Shown: positions 41,710 through 51,092, counted from the first letter of the stretch. The stretch: DNA of 64,000 nt from Arthrobacter sp. 9AX (GCF_902506095.1 NZ_LR733293.1:4321476-4385475), one strand, 5' to 3'. Notes: a model not told the origin generated them from the letters alone. Numbers and translations are program-made.

Positions 41710-43428
41710 GTGAATAAATTAGTGGCGCCCGCCTTTCTTGGCGTGCTCTGTACATTGGCGCTGGTTTCCTCGTCCGCGGGCGGCCTTCCCGCGCCGCTGG
41801 TGGCTGGCCAGTCCTCCGTTGCGGGTCCGCACGGCGTGACCCTGGGCCCCGCGGTGGCAGCAGACGGCGAGGCCTCGGCCACGCGCGACAGCTCAGCCCT
41901 GTCCCGGCTCACCCCGGCCGTGGACCCTGTCATCAGGCCGGCGTCGCCCTCCGGAGTGGCCAGTACGCCGGCACCGCAACCTGCAGTGGAACAGCAAGCT
42001 GCGCCGCAGCCGTCCGCTGCTGCAGCCTCCCCCCAGGCGGTGGCGGACCCCGCGCCACCAACCGAAGCCGCCGCCGAGGTTCCCTGGATCCCTCCGCTCT
42101 GGGCTCCGGATGAAGAGCTGGCTTCACCTCCGGCCACCCGCCTCGCGGTTCCTGAGGCTCTCGCGGCGCCGGAGGCCCTGGTCCCTGACAGCAACGCGGC
42201 GGCAGTCCTCACGGTGTTCACCAAGATCAACGAATACCGCGTGTCCAAGGGCCTGAATCCAGTGAAGTACCATCCCACCGTGGCGGCGCTGGCGCAGGAA
42301 TGGTCCGACAATATCGCCTCCCGCGAGGTGATTGAGCACCGCGCCAGCTTCTGGACCGACTCCCGTGCCATGAATCCCAACAACGGCGCCGGCGAAGTCA
42401 TTGCCATCCGCACGGACCGGGACGCCGCCCAACTGGTGGAATGGTGGAAGGGATCGCCCGGCCACAACGCCATGCTGCTCGATCCGCGCTTCAACGTGAT
42501 GGGCGCTGGAATCTCCTACACAAACTCCACGTACAAGATCTGGGGCGTGGTGAACTTCTTCGGCTACACCAGCCTTCCCGCCGGTACTTTGAATTCCCCC
42601 GGCGGGGGTTCCGGCAGTGCCTTCCCGCCGCCGGCACCCAGCGTGTGTGATGCACCCGTGCGCCATATGCCGCCCACCCTGGACCTCTCCGGCGCGGCCA
42701 TTAAGGGTCCGGGCGACCTCGTAACAGTTGACTCCACCGGGCAACTCCTGGCCCGTGCCGCCACCGGCGTGCGCACGTTCGCCGCTGCCAAGGTCATCGG
42801 CTCAGGCTTCGCCGGTGCCAAGGAGGTCTTCACTCCGGACTGGGACCGCGACGGCACCTTCGATCTCCTGACGCAGTGGACCAACGGAACCCTCACGCTT
42901 CACCGGGGCAACGCCACAGGAGGATTCCAGGCGCCCGTTACCCTCGGGAACGGCGGATGGGACACCCTAACCCTTGCCGTGGGCGGCTGGTGCGCCAACA
43001 ACAGGCTGCCCCAGATCCTGGCTCTCGACGGCGCCGGCAACCTCTACCTGTATCCGAACAAGGGCACGGGTGACCTCTCAGAGCGCGCACTGGTGGGCGC
43101 TGTGGGCGCCGTCCGGGAGTTGTCCATGGTGGATTACGACGCCGACGGGTTCCAGGATGTGCTGGCGGTCCGGGCCGACGGTTCCGTCCAGCTCTACCGT
43201 GGCTGGGGCACCACGGCCCTGCGGTCCGAGGCCAGGCCCACCGTTGCCACCGGGTGGGGCGATGTGACGGGCATCCGGCCGCTCAAAAACGTCACGGCGC
43301 TCAACTCCACCGGCCTGGCACTGCGCCGCGCCAACGACGTCCTGCAGTACTGGGACCTGACCTCGGGAAGCCTGGCGTCGCCGTCGAACATCCCGGGCCC
43401 TTGGACGGGGCAGCGGCTGGCTCAGTAG
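41710..43428 (+). CDS. Secreted CAP (SCP/PR1) domain protein with FG-GAP/VCBS-like repeats
   Basis: A 572-residue exported protein. The signal peptide NKLVAPAFLGVLCTLALVSSS is followed by a ~100-residue Pro/Ala-rich linker, then a CAP domain (~170-290) with KINEYRVSKGLNPVKYHP, AQEWSDNIASREVIEHR and WWKGSPGHNAMLLDP. The C-terminal third has FG-GAP/VCBS-like blades such as DWDRDGTFDLLTQW and DYDADGFQDVLAVRADG, which bind calcium and form a propeller. Possible wall-associated or extracellular function; the target is unknown. GTG at 41710 has a GGGGATG stretch upstream. A GC-rich hairpin follows at 43501-43532. Confidence 0.87.
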   Translation: MNKLVAPAFLGVLCTLALVSSSAGGLPAPLVAGQSSVAGPHGVTLGPAVAADGEASATRDSSALSRLTPAVDPVIRPASPSGVASTPAPQPAVEQQAAPQPSAAAASPQAVADPAPPTEAAAEVPWIPPLWAPDEELASPPATRLAVPEALAAPEALVPDSNAAAVLTVFTKINEYRVSKGLNPVKYHPTVAALAQEWSDNIASREVIEHRASFWTDSRAMNPNNGAGEVIAIRTDRDAAQLVEWWKGSPGHNAMLLDPRFNVMGAGISYTNSTYKIWGVVNFFGYTSLPAGTLNSPGGGSGSAFPPPAPSVCDAPVRHMPPTLDLSGAAIKGPGDLVTVDSTGQLLARAATGVRTFAAAKVIGSGFAGAKEVFTPDWDRDGTFDLLTQWTNGTLTLHRGNATGGFQAPVTLGNGGWDTLTLAVGGWCANNRLPQILALDGAGNLYLYPNKGTGDLSERALVGAVGAVRELSMVDYDADGFQDVLAVRADGSVQLYRGWGTTALRSEARPTVATGWGDVTGIRPLKNVTALNSTGLALRRANDVLQYWDLTSGSLASPSNIPGPWTGQRLAQ

Positions 43429-43500
43429 GACTGGCGGGCCGCCAGTAAGGCTGGAGGCGCATTAGCTGGCGACCACATCAGCTGGGCTTCAGCACAGCAA

Positions 43501-43532
43501 GGCCCCGGCAGGGTGGCAGCAGGGCCGGGGAG
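43501..43532. terminator. Candidate terminator between convergent genes
   Basis: CCCCGGC (43503-43509) pairs with GCCGGGG (43524-43530) around a 14-nt loop, between the CAP protein gene and the stop of the SRPBCC gene. Confidence 0.4.
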
Positions 43533-43546
43533 CCGGAACAGCGTGG

Positions 43547-44008
43547 CTAGGCGGCCGGCTGTAGCTCCATGATGTCATTGAGGCGCTCCAGCTGGGCCAC
43601 CTCCGAGCAGAGGTTCCGCTGGGCAAGCCTGCTCAGGAAGCCCAGCCTGTGGAGGACCCCGAACCGGCCCTCGGGCTGGAATTCGAGGGCAAAGCGGACG
43701 CGGGTTCCGGAAGCTTCGGAGCTGAGGTAGTAGCCGCCCGCGCGCTGGCCCAACCCGGACGTGACCCGGAACTGGATTTCGGCCCCTGGCCTTGCCTCAG
43801 TGATTTTCAGGTCGGCGGGAATGCTCAGCCCGGACCGGCCCTCCACCATCTTCCGGTACACGGCGCCCTTGGTCCCGGCGGAACCTTGAGTCAGCTTGAC
43901 ACTGCGCACCCCGTCGCGCCACAGCGGCAGATTGGTGGCATCGAGCAGGTACAGGTAAACAGCCATGGCGTCATGCCGGATGAGGACCTCATGCTCTGCG
44001 AATGCCAT
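43547..44008 (-). CDS. SRPBCC (polyketide cyclase/START-like) family protein
   Basis: A 153-residue lipid- or ligand-binding helix-grip protein. It begins AFAEHEVLIRHDAMAVYLYLLDATNLPLWRDGV, the usual opening of coenzyme Q-binding/polyketide cyclase SRPBCC proteins, and continues GAVYRKMVEGRSG and GGYYLSSEASGTRVRFALEF. No catalytic prediction possible. A 5' leader of >100 nt contains a short TPP-like sequence (see findings). Confidence 0.83.
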   Translation of the reverse strand: MAFAEHEVLIRHDAMAVYLYLLDATNLPLWRDGVRSVKLTQGSAGTKGAVYRKMVEGRSGLSIPADLKITEARPGAEIQFRVTSGLGQRAGGYYLSSEASGTRVRFALEFQPEGRFGVLHRLGFLSRLAQRNLCSEVAQLERLNDIMELQPAA

Positions 44009-44240
44009 CAGGATCTTTCGTGGTTGACGTCGGCCTGCCGCGCAGCTGCACCCCCCGGCACTGCAGCTACCGGATCAGGTTAGTCAGCGCTCCGCATCCC
44101 TACCTAGCCCTGGCCGGGGACGTTATTGAAGAGTTACTGGATGACGCCACGGTGACCGGACACGGTCCGCTTACCCGCCGCCTGGACGGTCCGGCGCCAC
44201 ATCTGCGCTAAGCTATGTTCTGCCCCTGGAACGGGGCATT

Positions 44241-44314
44241 GCGGCTGTAGCTCAATGGTAGAGCGCTAGCTTCCCAAGCTTGATACGCGGGTTCGATTCC
44301 CGTCAGCCGCTCCA
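44241..44314 (+). tRNA. tRNA-Gly (anticodon CCC)
   Basis: Cloverleaf: acceptor GCGGCTG/CAGCCGC, D arm GCTC/GAGC, anticodon loop TTCCCAA (anticodon CCC, 44273-44275), T arm GCGGG-TTCGATT-CCCGT, and encoded CCA at 44312-44314. The anticodon stem CTAGC/GCTTG contains one T-T mismatch, otherwise standard. Reads GGG glycine codons. Confidence 0.95.
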
Positions 44315-44379
44315 CTTTTGCCGGGCTGATACGCCCTGCCGTCCAGAGACGTGTATCCGCACGTGCCTCGGTGGCCAGC

Positions 44380-45765
44380 CTAGGCCGTCACCGCCTTGCT
44401 CACGATGGATACCGGGTGGCGCCGGTCCTTCAAGTCAACCCTCAGCAGCAGTGATCCCTTTCGCGCCAGGATGACGGCGACTGTGATGGCGGCCAGCGCC
44501 GGCACTCCCCCGGCCACCAGCAGCGCGGCGTGCGGGTTGGCGTGTTCGGAGAGCCAGCCGAGCATCGGCCCGCCAAGGGCCTGGCCGCCGATCAGCACCA
44601 TGATGTAGAGGCTCATCACCCGGCCCCGGATCCCCATGTTCGAGCTCACCTGGACCAGCTGGTTGGACCCCGTCAGGAACATCAGGCACCAGAATCCGGA
44701 CAGCACCATCACGGCACCGAATACGGGCATGGACGGAGCAATCGAGGCAAGGCAGAGCATCGCGCCGTACATCCCGGCGCAGAACACCACGGAGCGAAGC
44801 CGCAGCTGCCGCCTCCGGGTGGATGCCACCGCTCCGGCCAGGGCTCCGAGGGCAACGAGGGCGTTCAGCAGCCCGTAGCCGCCTGCGCCGACGTCGAACA
44901 CGTGGTCGGCAAAAGCGGCCAGCACAACGGGCAGGCTCATGGCGAAAACGGCGATGAACCCCGCCATCAGCCACGGCCAGTAGATGGTGGGCTTACTGAG
45001 GGCGTAGCTCAGGCCTTCCCGCAACATCCCCTTACTCTTGGGGGTGGGCGCGCTGACGAACAGCTGGTCCTTCCGCAGGATCAGGAGCATGGCCACCGTG
45101 GAGCAGCAGGCGGCGGCATTGCCCGCAAACGCCCACCCCGCTCCGACCGCGGTGAGCAGCCAGCCGGCGAGGGCAGGACCGATCAGTCCGCCCAGCTGGA
45201 ACGTCGTTGAGTTGACGCTGATGGCGTTGCGCAGATACTTCGGTCCCACCAGCTCGTTGACAAACACCTGGCGGGCCGGCTGGTCCAACACCGTAACCAG
45301 GCCCAGCACCAAAGCGATGACGTAGACGTGCCAGACCTCCACCACCCCTGTCAGCGTGAGGACGGCAAGCGCGGCCGCCAAGGCCGCGGCCATGCTTTGG
45401 CACAGGATGAGGATCTTCCGCTTGGCGAACCGGTCCGCGATCATCCCGCCCCACGGTCCCAGCAGGAGGGACGGAAGGAACTGCAGGGCCACGGTGAAGC
45501 CCACCGCCGTCACGGATCCGGAGAGCTGCAGGACCATCCAGTCCTGGGCAATACGCTGCATCCAGATGGCGATGACGGCGATGAAGTGCCCGATCGCGAA
45601 GATCCTGAAGTTTGGCACCTTCAGTGAGATGAACGTGTGCCTCCAGGGCAGGCGTTCAGGGACGACGGCGAGGGGCTGGGTGTGGTGGCCCGGCAGTGGT
45701 GCGGAGGTGGCTGAGTCGATGACGGGCTGGCTGACGGTTGCCGATGACGGCGGTGGGGGTGCCAC
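44380..45765 (-). CDS. MFS transporter (MFS_3/EntS-like)
   Basis: A 461-residue exporter with ~12 helices. It opens after a Pro-rich tail with LKVPNFRIFAIGHFIAVIAIWMQRIAQDWMV, then has the loop MIADRFAKRKIL and LDQPARQVFVNELVG, typical of the DUF894/MFS_3 group of drug and siderophore exporters. The start is GTG at 45765. Divergent from a LysR regulator across a 144-bp gap with an ATTGCG/CGCAAT palindrome, so regulation by that protein is likely. Substrate unknown. Confidence 0.88.
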   Translation of the reverse strand: MAPPPPSSATVSQPVIDSATSAPLPGHHTQPLAVVPERLPWRHTFISLKVPNFRIFAIGHFIAVIAIWMQRIAQDWMVLQLSGSVTAVGFTVALQFLPSLLLGPWGGMIADRFAKRKILILCQSMAAALAAALAVLTLTGVVEVWHVYVIALVLGLVTVLDQPARQVFVNELVGPKYLRNAISVNSTTFQLGGLIGPALAGWLLTAVGAGWAFAGNAAACCSTVAMLLILRKDQLFVSAPTPKSKGMLREGLSYALSKPTIYWPWLMAGFIAVFAMSLPVVLAAFADHVFDVGAGGYGLLNALVALGALAGAVASTRRRQLRLRSVVFCAGMYGAMLCLASIAPSMPVFGAVMVLSGFWCLMFLTGSNQLVQVSSNMGIRGRVMSLYIMVLIGGQALGGPMLGWLSEHANPHAALLVAGGVPALAAITVAVILARKGSLLLRVDLKDRRHPVSIVSKAVTA

Positions 45766-45857
45766 AGGAGTGTCCTCAAATTGCGGTCGGTCCGGGATGT
45801 GCTTAACGCTAGGCTGGGGCGAAGGAATTATGGAGCCCTATTGTCCCTATAACTCGC

Positions 45858-45872
45858 ATTGCGAACCGCAAT
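45858..45872. promoter_or_regulatory. Candidate LysR-type operator
   Basis: ATTGCG-AAC-CGCAAT, a perfect 6-3-6 palindrome fitting the T-N11-A pattern of LysR sites, in the divergent MFS/LysR intergenic region. Inferred from symmetry and position. Confidence 0.5.
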
Positions 45873-45909
45873 ACGGCCCCCGTCCACTCTCATGCCATTG
45901 GAGTCCTCA

Positions 45910-46764
45910 GTGTTTGAACCAGCCCAGCTGCGCTCCTTCCTCGCCGTGGCCGAAACGCTTAGTTTTACCAAGGCTGCAGAGCGGCTGGGCCTGGCACAGC
46001 CCACCGTCAGCCAGCATGTCCGCAAGCTGGAAACAGCGGCCAAGCGGGTCCTGATTACCCGGGATACACGGGACGTCCGCCTCACGGACAACGGCGATGC
46101 CATGGCGGGGTTTGCCCGGAACATCCTCTCGGCGCACGATGCTGCCGCCCGGTATTTCTCTGGCTCCGCCATGCGGGGACGGCTGCGCTTTGGGACCGCG
46201 GATGACCTCGCCATCACCGGCCTGCCGCGGATCCTTCGTGAATTCCGGCAGATCTACCCGCAGATCAACCTGGAACTGACAGTGGGCCAGAGCGACCAGC
46301 TCTACAAGAAGCTCAACGCCGGCCAGCTCGACCTCGTCTTTGTGAAGTGGGTGGCGGGAGCAAAGGACGGCACCGTGGTGCAGCATGACTCCTTCTCCTG
46401 GGTGGGGCAGGACCAGACCGTGCTCGAACCAGGGGCCCCGGTTCCGCTGATCGCCTACCCCTCCCCCAGCCTGAGCCGGAAGCTGGCCATTGACGCACTC
46501 GAGTCCCATGGCCGGACCTGGCGCATCACGTGCACCACGCGTCAGATCAGCGGCGTGCTGGCCGCCGTCCGGGCGGGCATCGGGGTGGCCGTCATGCCGT
46601 CGTCCCTGGTGCCGGATGACCTGAAGATCATCACGCGTCGCTTCGACCTGCCCGCAGTGGGCGACGTCGACTTCACACTGATCCGCAACCCGCTGGCCAA
46701 CTCCGAGGTCATCGACGCCCTGACGCAGTCCATCGTGGGAAGGACCATCAACCGCGAGGCCTAG
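45910..46764 (+). CDS. LysR-family transcriptional regulator
   Basis: A 284-residue regulator. The N-terminal winged HTH is FLAVAETLSFTKAAERLGLAQPTVSQHVRKLE, followed by a periplasmic-binding-like effector domain (RLRFGTADDLAITGLPRILREF). GTG 45910 is chosen because GGAG (45900-45903) sits 6 nt upstream and the family usually begins directly before this helix; ATG 45892 would add six residues. Divergent from the MFS exporter, its probable target, which it may induce with the exported compound. Confidence 0.9.
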   Translation: MFEPAQLRSFLAVAETLSFTKAAERLGLAQPTVSQHVRKLETAAKRVLITRDTRDVRLTDNGDAMAGFARNILSAHDAAARYFSGSAMRGRLRFGTADDLAITGLPRILREFRQIYPQINLELTVGQSDQLYKKLNAGQLDLVFVKWVAGAKDGTVVQHDSFSWVGQDQTVLEPGAPVPLIAYPSPSLSRKLAIDALESHGRTWRITCTTRQISGVLAAVRAGIGVAVMPSSLVPDDLKIITRRFDLPAVGDVDFTLIRNPLANSEVIDALTQSIVGRTINREA

Positions 46765-47180
46765 GCATAGGCTCCTGGACGAGGCATACCTTGCACACGA
46801 ACGGGGGATTCGCGTGAGTACAAAAAGCAGCACAAGGAACCGGAATGGCGGCTCCGGCGTACGGGGCAACTGCTTTGACACTGGCGGCTCGGAATTAGGT
46901 CCCGGCCCGGCGAAGCAAGGCGGATCATATGCAGCTCAGGGAATTCTTCCGCTGGGAGGAATGGCAGCCACTGAGCGCACGGACGCTTGTGGTCTATCGC
47001 CAAAGAGGCTTGTTTTCCGCGGATGAGGAAAAGGCATCAGCGCTGCCGCCTGCCCATTTTCCATTGATCGCGGCACGCCGCATAACCTATGCTGGATCTC
47101 CCAGGGTCAAGCAGCTGGCCGGTTCACTACACGAGCGTGGTCCTCTATGCCAGGATTCCGCCGCTCGGGACAGGCAGCCA
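46765..47180. other. Intergenic region, no convincing gene
   Basis: About 415 bases. A frame from the ATG at 46929 (MQLREFFRWEEWQPLSARTL...) runs into the next gene but has no ribosome site and no domain, and its middle is not protein-like. It may be a decayed 5' extension or leader. No operator, RNA or repeat identified. Confidence 0.4.
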
Positions 47181-47498
47181 ATGACGACAGCCCGGAACAC
47201 CCATCTCAGCACAACCCACGCGCGCCCGCACAACACTGCGCGCCAGCCGGCCACCCGCAACTCAACGCTTGGCGCCGGCATCGCCACCACGGACACCGGA
47301 TTTGTAGGCAAGCCTACCTGCGACACGTGCCGCACCGATGAATTTGTCTACCTCGAGTCCTACATCCCGCCCACATACCGGCGGGACGGCAGCGTCGCCA
47401 CTTTGGGCGAAGTCGCCTACACCTGCACCCACTGCGAACAGTTCTCCGCCCATAACGTCCCGGTGACCTGGACACCCCCGGGGTGGTATCTGGGCTAG
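47181..47498 (+). CDS. Small CxxC zinc-ribbon-like protein
   Basis: A 105-residue protein. The N-terminal ~40 residues are Thr/His-rich and probably disordered. The rest has two CxxC pairs, CDTC and CTHC, 40 residues apart, in a KPTCDTCRTDEFVYLESYIPP...YTCTHCEQFSAHN framework that suggests one structural zinc site. The end VTWTPPGWYLG is aromatic. No family recognised; homologous small proteins occur in related genera by general impression only. The ATG at 47181 is assumed because it opens the coding-like part; no strong ribosome site. Followed by a strong bidirectional terminator. Confidence 0.55.
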   Translation: MTTARNTHLSTTHARPHNTARQPATRNSTLGAGIATTDTGFVGKPTCDTCRTDEFVYLESYIPPTYRRDGSVATLGEVAYTCTHCEQFSAHNVPVTWTPPGWYLG

Positions 47499-47525
47499 GT
47501 TTCGGCACGCTCAACCAACAGCACA

Positions 47526-47570
47526 ACAGAAGGCCGGCGGCCACCATCAAGGTGGCCGCCGGCCTTCTGT
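47526..47570. terminator. Strong bidirectional terminator
   Basis: Perfect 20-bp inverted repeat (arms 47526-47545 and 47551-47570) with a 5-nt ATCAA loop. Very stable, flanked by T-rich sequence on the right (CTTTC). It lies between the convergent CxxC gene and putA and can serve both. Confidence 0.88.
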
Positions 47571-47588
47571 CTTTCCTCAGGCGATGAA

Positions 47589-50500
47589 CTAGATCAAGGC
47601 ATCCGAGAGGTGGTTCGGCGTGCCAAACCTGTGGGCAGTGATGCTGACGGCCTGCTCGTGCAGGAACGGCAGCAACTCAACCCGTCCGGCTTCCGTGACC
47701 GGGTGTGCGTAGACGGCCAGGTCAGGGCGTCCGCCGGTAGCCTTCGCCACTGCCGCGGCGTCCCCGCCAATCAGCCGGATACGGGCCCCGGAGAGCTTCC
47801 CCGCCGAGGCGAGGCGCTCGGCGGAAGCCAGCCACCCGGCGTCGGACTCCACAGTTACTTCGATGTCCAGCGCAATCAGCACCGGGCGCAGCTGGGCCGG
47901 AAGTTCGACGGCGGAGGACACCGTCAGTGCCGAACCCGCCAGGACGCCGGCAGCCACCGTCCGGACCAGGTGCGCGAGCGGCGCACCTTCGGACAGCCGC
48001 ACAGTGACGGGCAGGCTCCGGTACCGGAAGACGTTGCGCTCGGCGCTCAATCCGGAGACGTCCTTGGCGGTGCCGAATTCCTCGGCCCAGGCCTGCGCAT
48101 CGGAGGCCAGGGCCCGCTGGACGGACTCCAGTTCGGCCGGCTGCAGGGCCGCGCCGGCCGCGTTGATGATCCGACGGACTCCGGGGTTGATCACAGGAGC
48201 GTCCGCGGTGCTGGCGGCAGGGGTCCAGTCACCCAGGCCGGCCAGGTAGTTGGGTCCACCCGCCTTGGTGCCGGCGCCCACGGCCGACTTCTTCCAGCCC
48301 CCGAACGGCTGGCGCTGCACGATAGCACCGGTGATGCCGCGGTTCACGTACAGGTTGCCTGCCTCGATGGTGTCCAGCCAGGTCCCGAGTTCCTCCGAGT
48401 TGAGCGAGTGCAGGCCTGCGGTGAGGCCGTACTCAATCTGGTTCTGGATGTCGATGGCCTCTTCCAGGGTGTCAGCGGTCATCACGCCGAGCACCGGGCC
48501 GAAGAACTCAGTCAGGTGGAAGTAGGAACCACGCTTGACGCCGTAGCGTACGCCCGGGCTCCACAGCCGGCCGGTGTTGTCCAGCTTCGCGGGTTCCACG
48601 GCCCAGCTTTCGCCTTCGCCGAGGGTGGTGAGGGCGTTGAGGAGCTTGCCGTTGGCTGGCTCGATGATCGGCCCCATCTGGCTGGTGGGGTCCTCGGGGT
48701 AGCCCACCTTCAGGGAGGTGACGGCGTCGATCAGCTGGTTGTGGAAGCGCTTGGACTTGGCCACCGAGCCCACCAGGATCACCAGTGAGGCTGCAGAGCA
48801 CTTCTGGCCGGCGTGGCCGAAGGCGGAGTAAGCCACATCCTTGGCTGCGAGGTCCAGGTCGGCACTGGGTGTGACGATGATCGCGTTCTTGCCGCTGGTC
48901 TCGGCAAGGAGGGGCAGGTCCTGGCGGAAGGACCGGAACAACTCCGCGGTCTCGTAACCGCCGGTAAGGATCACGCGGTCCACGGCCGGGTGCGAGATCA
49001 GCTGCTGGCCGAGTTCCCGCTCCCCCAGCTGCACCATGGTCAGCACGTCGCGGGGCACACCGGCTTCCCAAAGCGCCTCAACCATCACTGCGCCGCTGCG
49101 GGCGGCCTGCTTGGCGGGTTTGATGACGACGGCGGAGCCGGCGGCGAGTGCCGCGAGGGTGGATCCTGCGGGGATGGCGACCGGGAAGTTCCACGGTGGC
49201 GTGACCACGGTGAGCTTTGCCGGGACAAACGTAGCGCCGTCGACCTCGTCCAGCTTCCGCGCGGACTCCGCGTAGTAGTGGGCAAAGTCCACCGCTTCGC
49301 TGACCTCGGGATCACCCTGGTCGATGGTCTTGCCGGTTTCGCTGGCCATCACCTCCAGCAGGTCGGCGCGGCGGGCCTCAAGGACCTCGCCGGCCCGGTG
49401 CAGGACTTCGGCCCGCTCGGCACCGGACAGGGCGCCCCAGGCTTTGCCCTTCTCAACGCCGGTCTGGATCGCGGTGTCCAGCGTTGCCTCGTCGTTGATG
49501 AAGGCAGCCTTGACCGATTCGTTGCCCAGCGTGGAGGCCGGGACGCGCCCCAGGATGGCCCGGCCCCAGTCACGGTTTGCGGGGAGGGAGGGATCGGTGT
49601 CGGGGGTGTTCTCGAAACGGGTGTGGGGCATGGGCGCCGGCGGAAGGCTGCGGTCCTGGCGGCGGTTGGGCAGCGGGACGCTGTTGTCCAGCGCCTCCAG
49701 CGAGGAAAGGAAGCGCTGCTTTTCGCGCTCGAACAGGGCCTCGTTTTCGCTGAGCTCGAAGACTGCGGACATAAAGTTGTCCTGGCTCGCGCCTTCTTCG
49801 AGGCGGCGGATCAGGTACGCGATGGCGACGTCGAACTCGGCCGGATGCACCACCGGGGTGTAGAGCAGCAGGGAGCCGACGTCTTTCTTGACCGCCTCGG
49901 CCTGGCCCTGGGCCATGCCCAGCAGCATCTCGAACTCGATGCCGGATTCCACGCCGCGCTGCTTGGCCAGGAGCCAGGCGAAGGCGATGTCGAACAGGTT
50001 GTGGCCCGCGACGCCGATCCGGATGTTCTGGATCCGTTCCGGGTGCAGCGAGTAGTTGATGACGCTCTTGTAGCTGGTGTCCGAGTCCTGCTTGCTGCCC
50101 CAGGTGGCCAGCGGCCAGTCATGCAAGGACGATTCCACCTGTTCCATGGGCAGGTTGGCGCCTTTGACCACGCGCACCTTGATGGCGGCGCCGCCGTTGG
50201 CGCGGCGTCCGGCGGCCCAGTCCTGCAGGCGGATCATGGCGGAGAGCGCATCCGGGAGGTAGGCCTGGAGCACGATGCCGGCCTCCAGGTCCTTGAACTC
50301 AGGCTTGTCCAGGATCCTGGTGAAGACCGCAATGGTCATGTCCAGGTCCTTGTACTCCTCCATGTCCAGGTTGATGAACTTGGCCTTGCCACCGTTGTTG
50401 GCGAAGGATGCCGCGCGCTGGAACAGCGGGGTGAGCTTCCCTACCACGTGCTCCACGGCTTCGTCGAAGGCCCACGCGGAGTGCGGGGCCACGGTGGAGG

Positions 50501-51092
50501 AGACCTTGATGGACACGTAGTCGACGTCGGGGCGCGCCAGCAGGGTGTGCGTGCCTTCGAGCCGGCGGGACGCCTCGTGTTCGCCCAGGACCGCTTCGCC
50601 CAGGAGGTTGACGTTGAGCTTGATGCCGTCCTTGCGGATCCTGGCGATGGCCGGGCCCAGCTTGGCGTCGGTGGCGTCCACAATCAGGTGGCCCACCATT
50701 TCGCGCAGGACCTTTCGGGCCACGGGGATAACAACCTGCGGCATGACCGGAGCCATGGTGCCACCGAGCTGGACGGCGCGGCGCATGTACCAGGGGAGGA
50801 AGGCCGGGACCTTGGGGGCGAGTGCTGCCAGGTTGCGGGCGGCCACGTTCAGGTCCTCGGGGCGGACCACGCCGTCCACAAAACCGACAGTGAACTCCAG
50901 GCCGTTGGGATCCTTCAGCACACCGGCGAGCTGCTGTGCGGAGGCGTCCACCGGAACCTTGGCGGCTTCGGTGAGCCAGTGCCGGACCAGCGCTACGGCT
51001 TCGTTCGCGAGGGCCTGGGCCTGGGGCACATCAACGTCAACGGTGGGGACGGTTCCGGTCGCAACTCCGGGCTCCATTGCAATGTGGGTCAT
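47589..51092 (-). CDS. putA: Bifunctional proline dehydrogenase / glutamate-semialdehyde dehydrogenase (PutA)
   Basis: An 1167-residue enzyme oxidising proline to glutamate in two steps with FAD and NAD+. The PRODH barrel (~100-480) shows VRVVKGANLPMEQV, the HNLFDIAFAW region and GIEFEMLLGMAQ. The ALDH-type P5CDH domain (~540-1000) has VTPPWNFPVAIPAGS, LTGGYETAELFRSF, AETSGKNAIIV and the catalytic cysteine in GHAGQKCSAASL. No N-terminal ribbon-helix-helix repressor domain is present, so control must come from elsewhere: the upstream motif shared with the permease points to the nearby LysR protein. Strong terminator downstream. Confidence 0.97.
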   Translation of the reverse strand: MTHIAMEPGVATGTVPTVDVDVPQAQALANEAVALVRHWLTEAAKVPVDASAQQLAGVLKDPNGLEFTVGFVDGVVRPEDLNVAARNLAALAPKVPAFLPWYMRRAVQLGGTMAPVMPQVVIPVARKVLREMVGHLIVDATDAKLGPAIARIRKDGIKLNVNLLGEAVLGEHEASRRLEGTHTLLARPDVDYVSIKVSSTVAPHSAWAFDEAVEHVVGKLTPLFQRAASFANNGGKAKFINLDMEEYKDLDMTIAVFTRILDKPEFKDLEAGIVLQAYLPDALSAMIRLQDWAAGRRANGGAAIKVRVVKGANLPMEQVESSLHDWPLATWGSKQDSDTSYKSVINYSLHPERIQNIRIGVAGHNLFDIAFAWLLAKQRGVESGIEFEMLLGMAQGQAEAVKKDVGSLLLYTPVVHPAEFDVAIAYLIRRLEEGASQDNFMSAVFELSENEALFEREKQRFLSSLEALDNSVPLPNRRQDRSLPPAPMPHTRFENTPDTDPSLPANRDWGRAILGRVPASTLGNESVKAAFINDEATLDTAIQTGVEKGKAWGALSGAERAEVLHRAGEVLEARRADLLEVMASETGKTIDQGDPEVSEAVDFAHYYAESARKLDEVDGATFVPAKLTVVTPPWNFPVAIPAGSTLAALAAGSAVVIKPAKQAARSGAVMVEALWEAGVPRDVLTMVQLGERELGQQLISHPAVDRVILTGGYETAELFRSFRQDLPLLAETSGKNAIIVTPSADLDLAAKDVAYSAFGHAGQKCSAASLVILVGSVAKSKRFHNQLIDAVTSLKVGYPEDPTSQMGPIIEPANGKLLNALTTLGEGESWAVEPAKLDNTGRLWSPGVRYGVKRGSYFHLTEFFGPVLGVMTADTLEEAIDIQNQIEYGLTAGLHSLNSEELGTWLDTIEAGNLYVNRGITGAIVQRQPFGGWKKSAVGAGTKAGGPNYLAGLGDWTPAASTADAPVINPGVRRIINAAGAALQPAELESVQRALASDAQAWAEEFGTAKDVSGLSAERNVFRYRSLPVTVRLSEGAPLAHLVRTVAAGVLAGSALTVSSAVELPAQLRPVLIALDIEVTVESDAGWLASAERLASAGKLSGARIRLIGGDAAAVAKATGGRPDLAVYAHPVTEAGRVELLPFLHEQAVSITAHRFGTPNHLSDALI

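Noticed and set aside
46814..47026. Short frame after the LysR gene
   Set aside because: Gly/Ser-rich with no ribosome site or family resemblance; considered chance.
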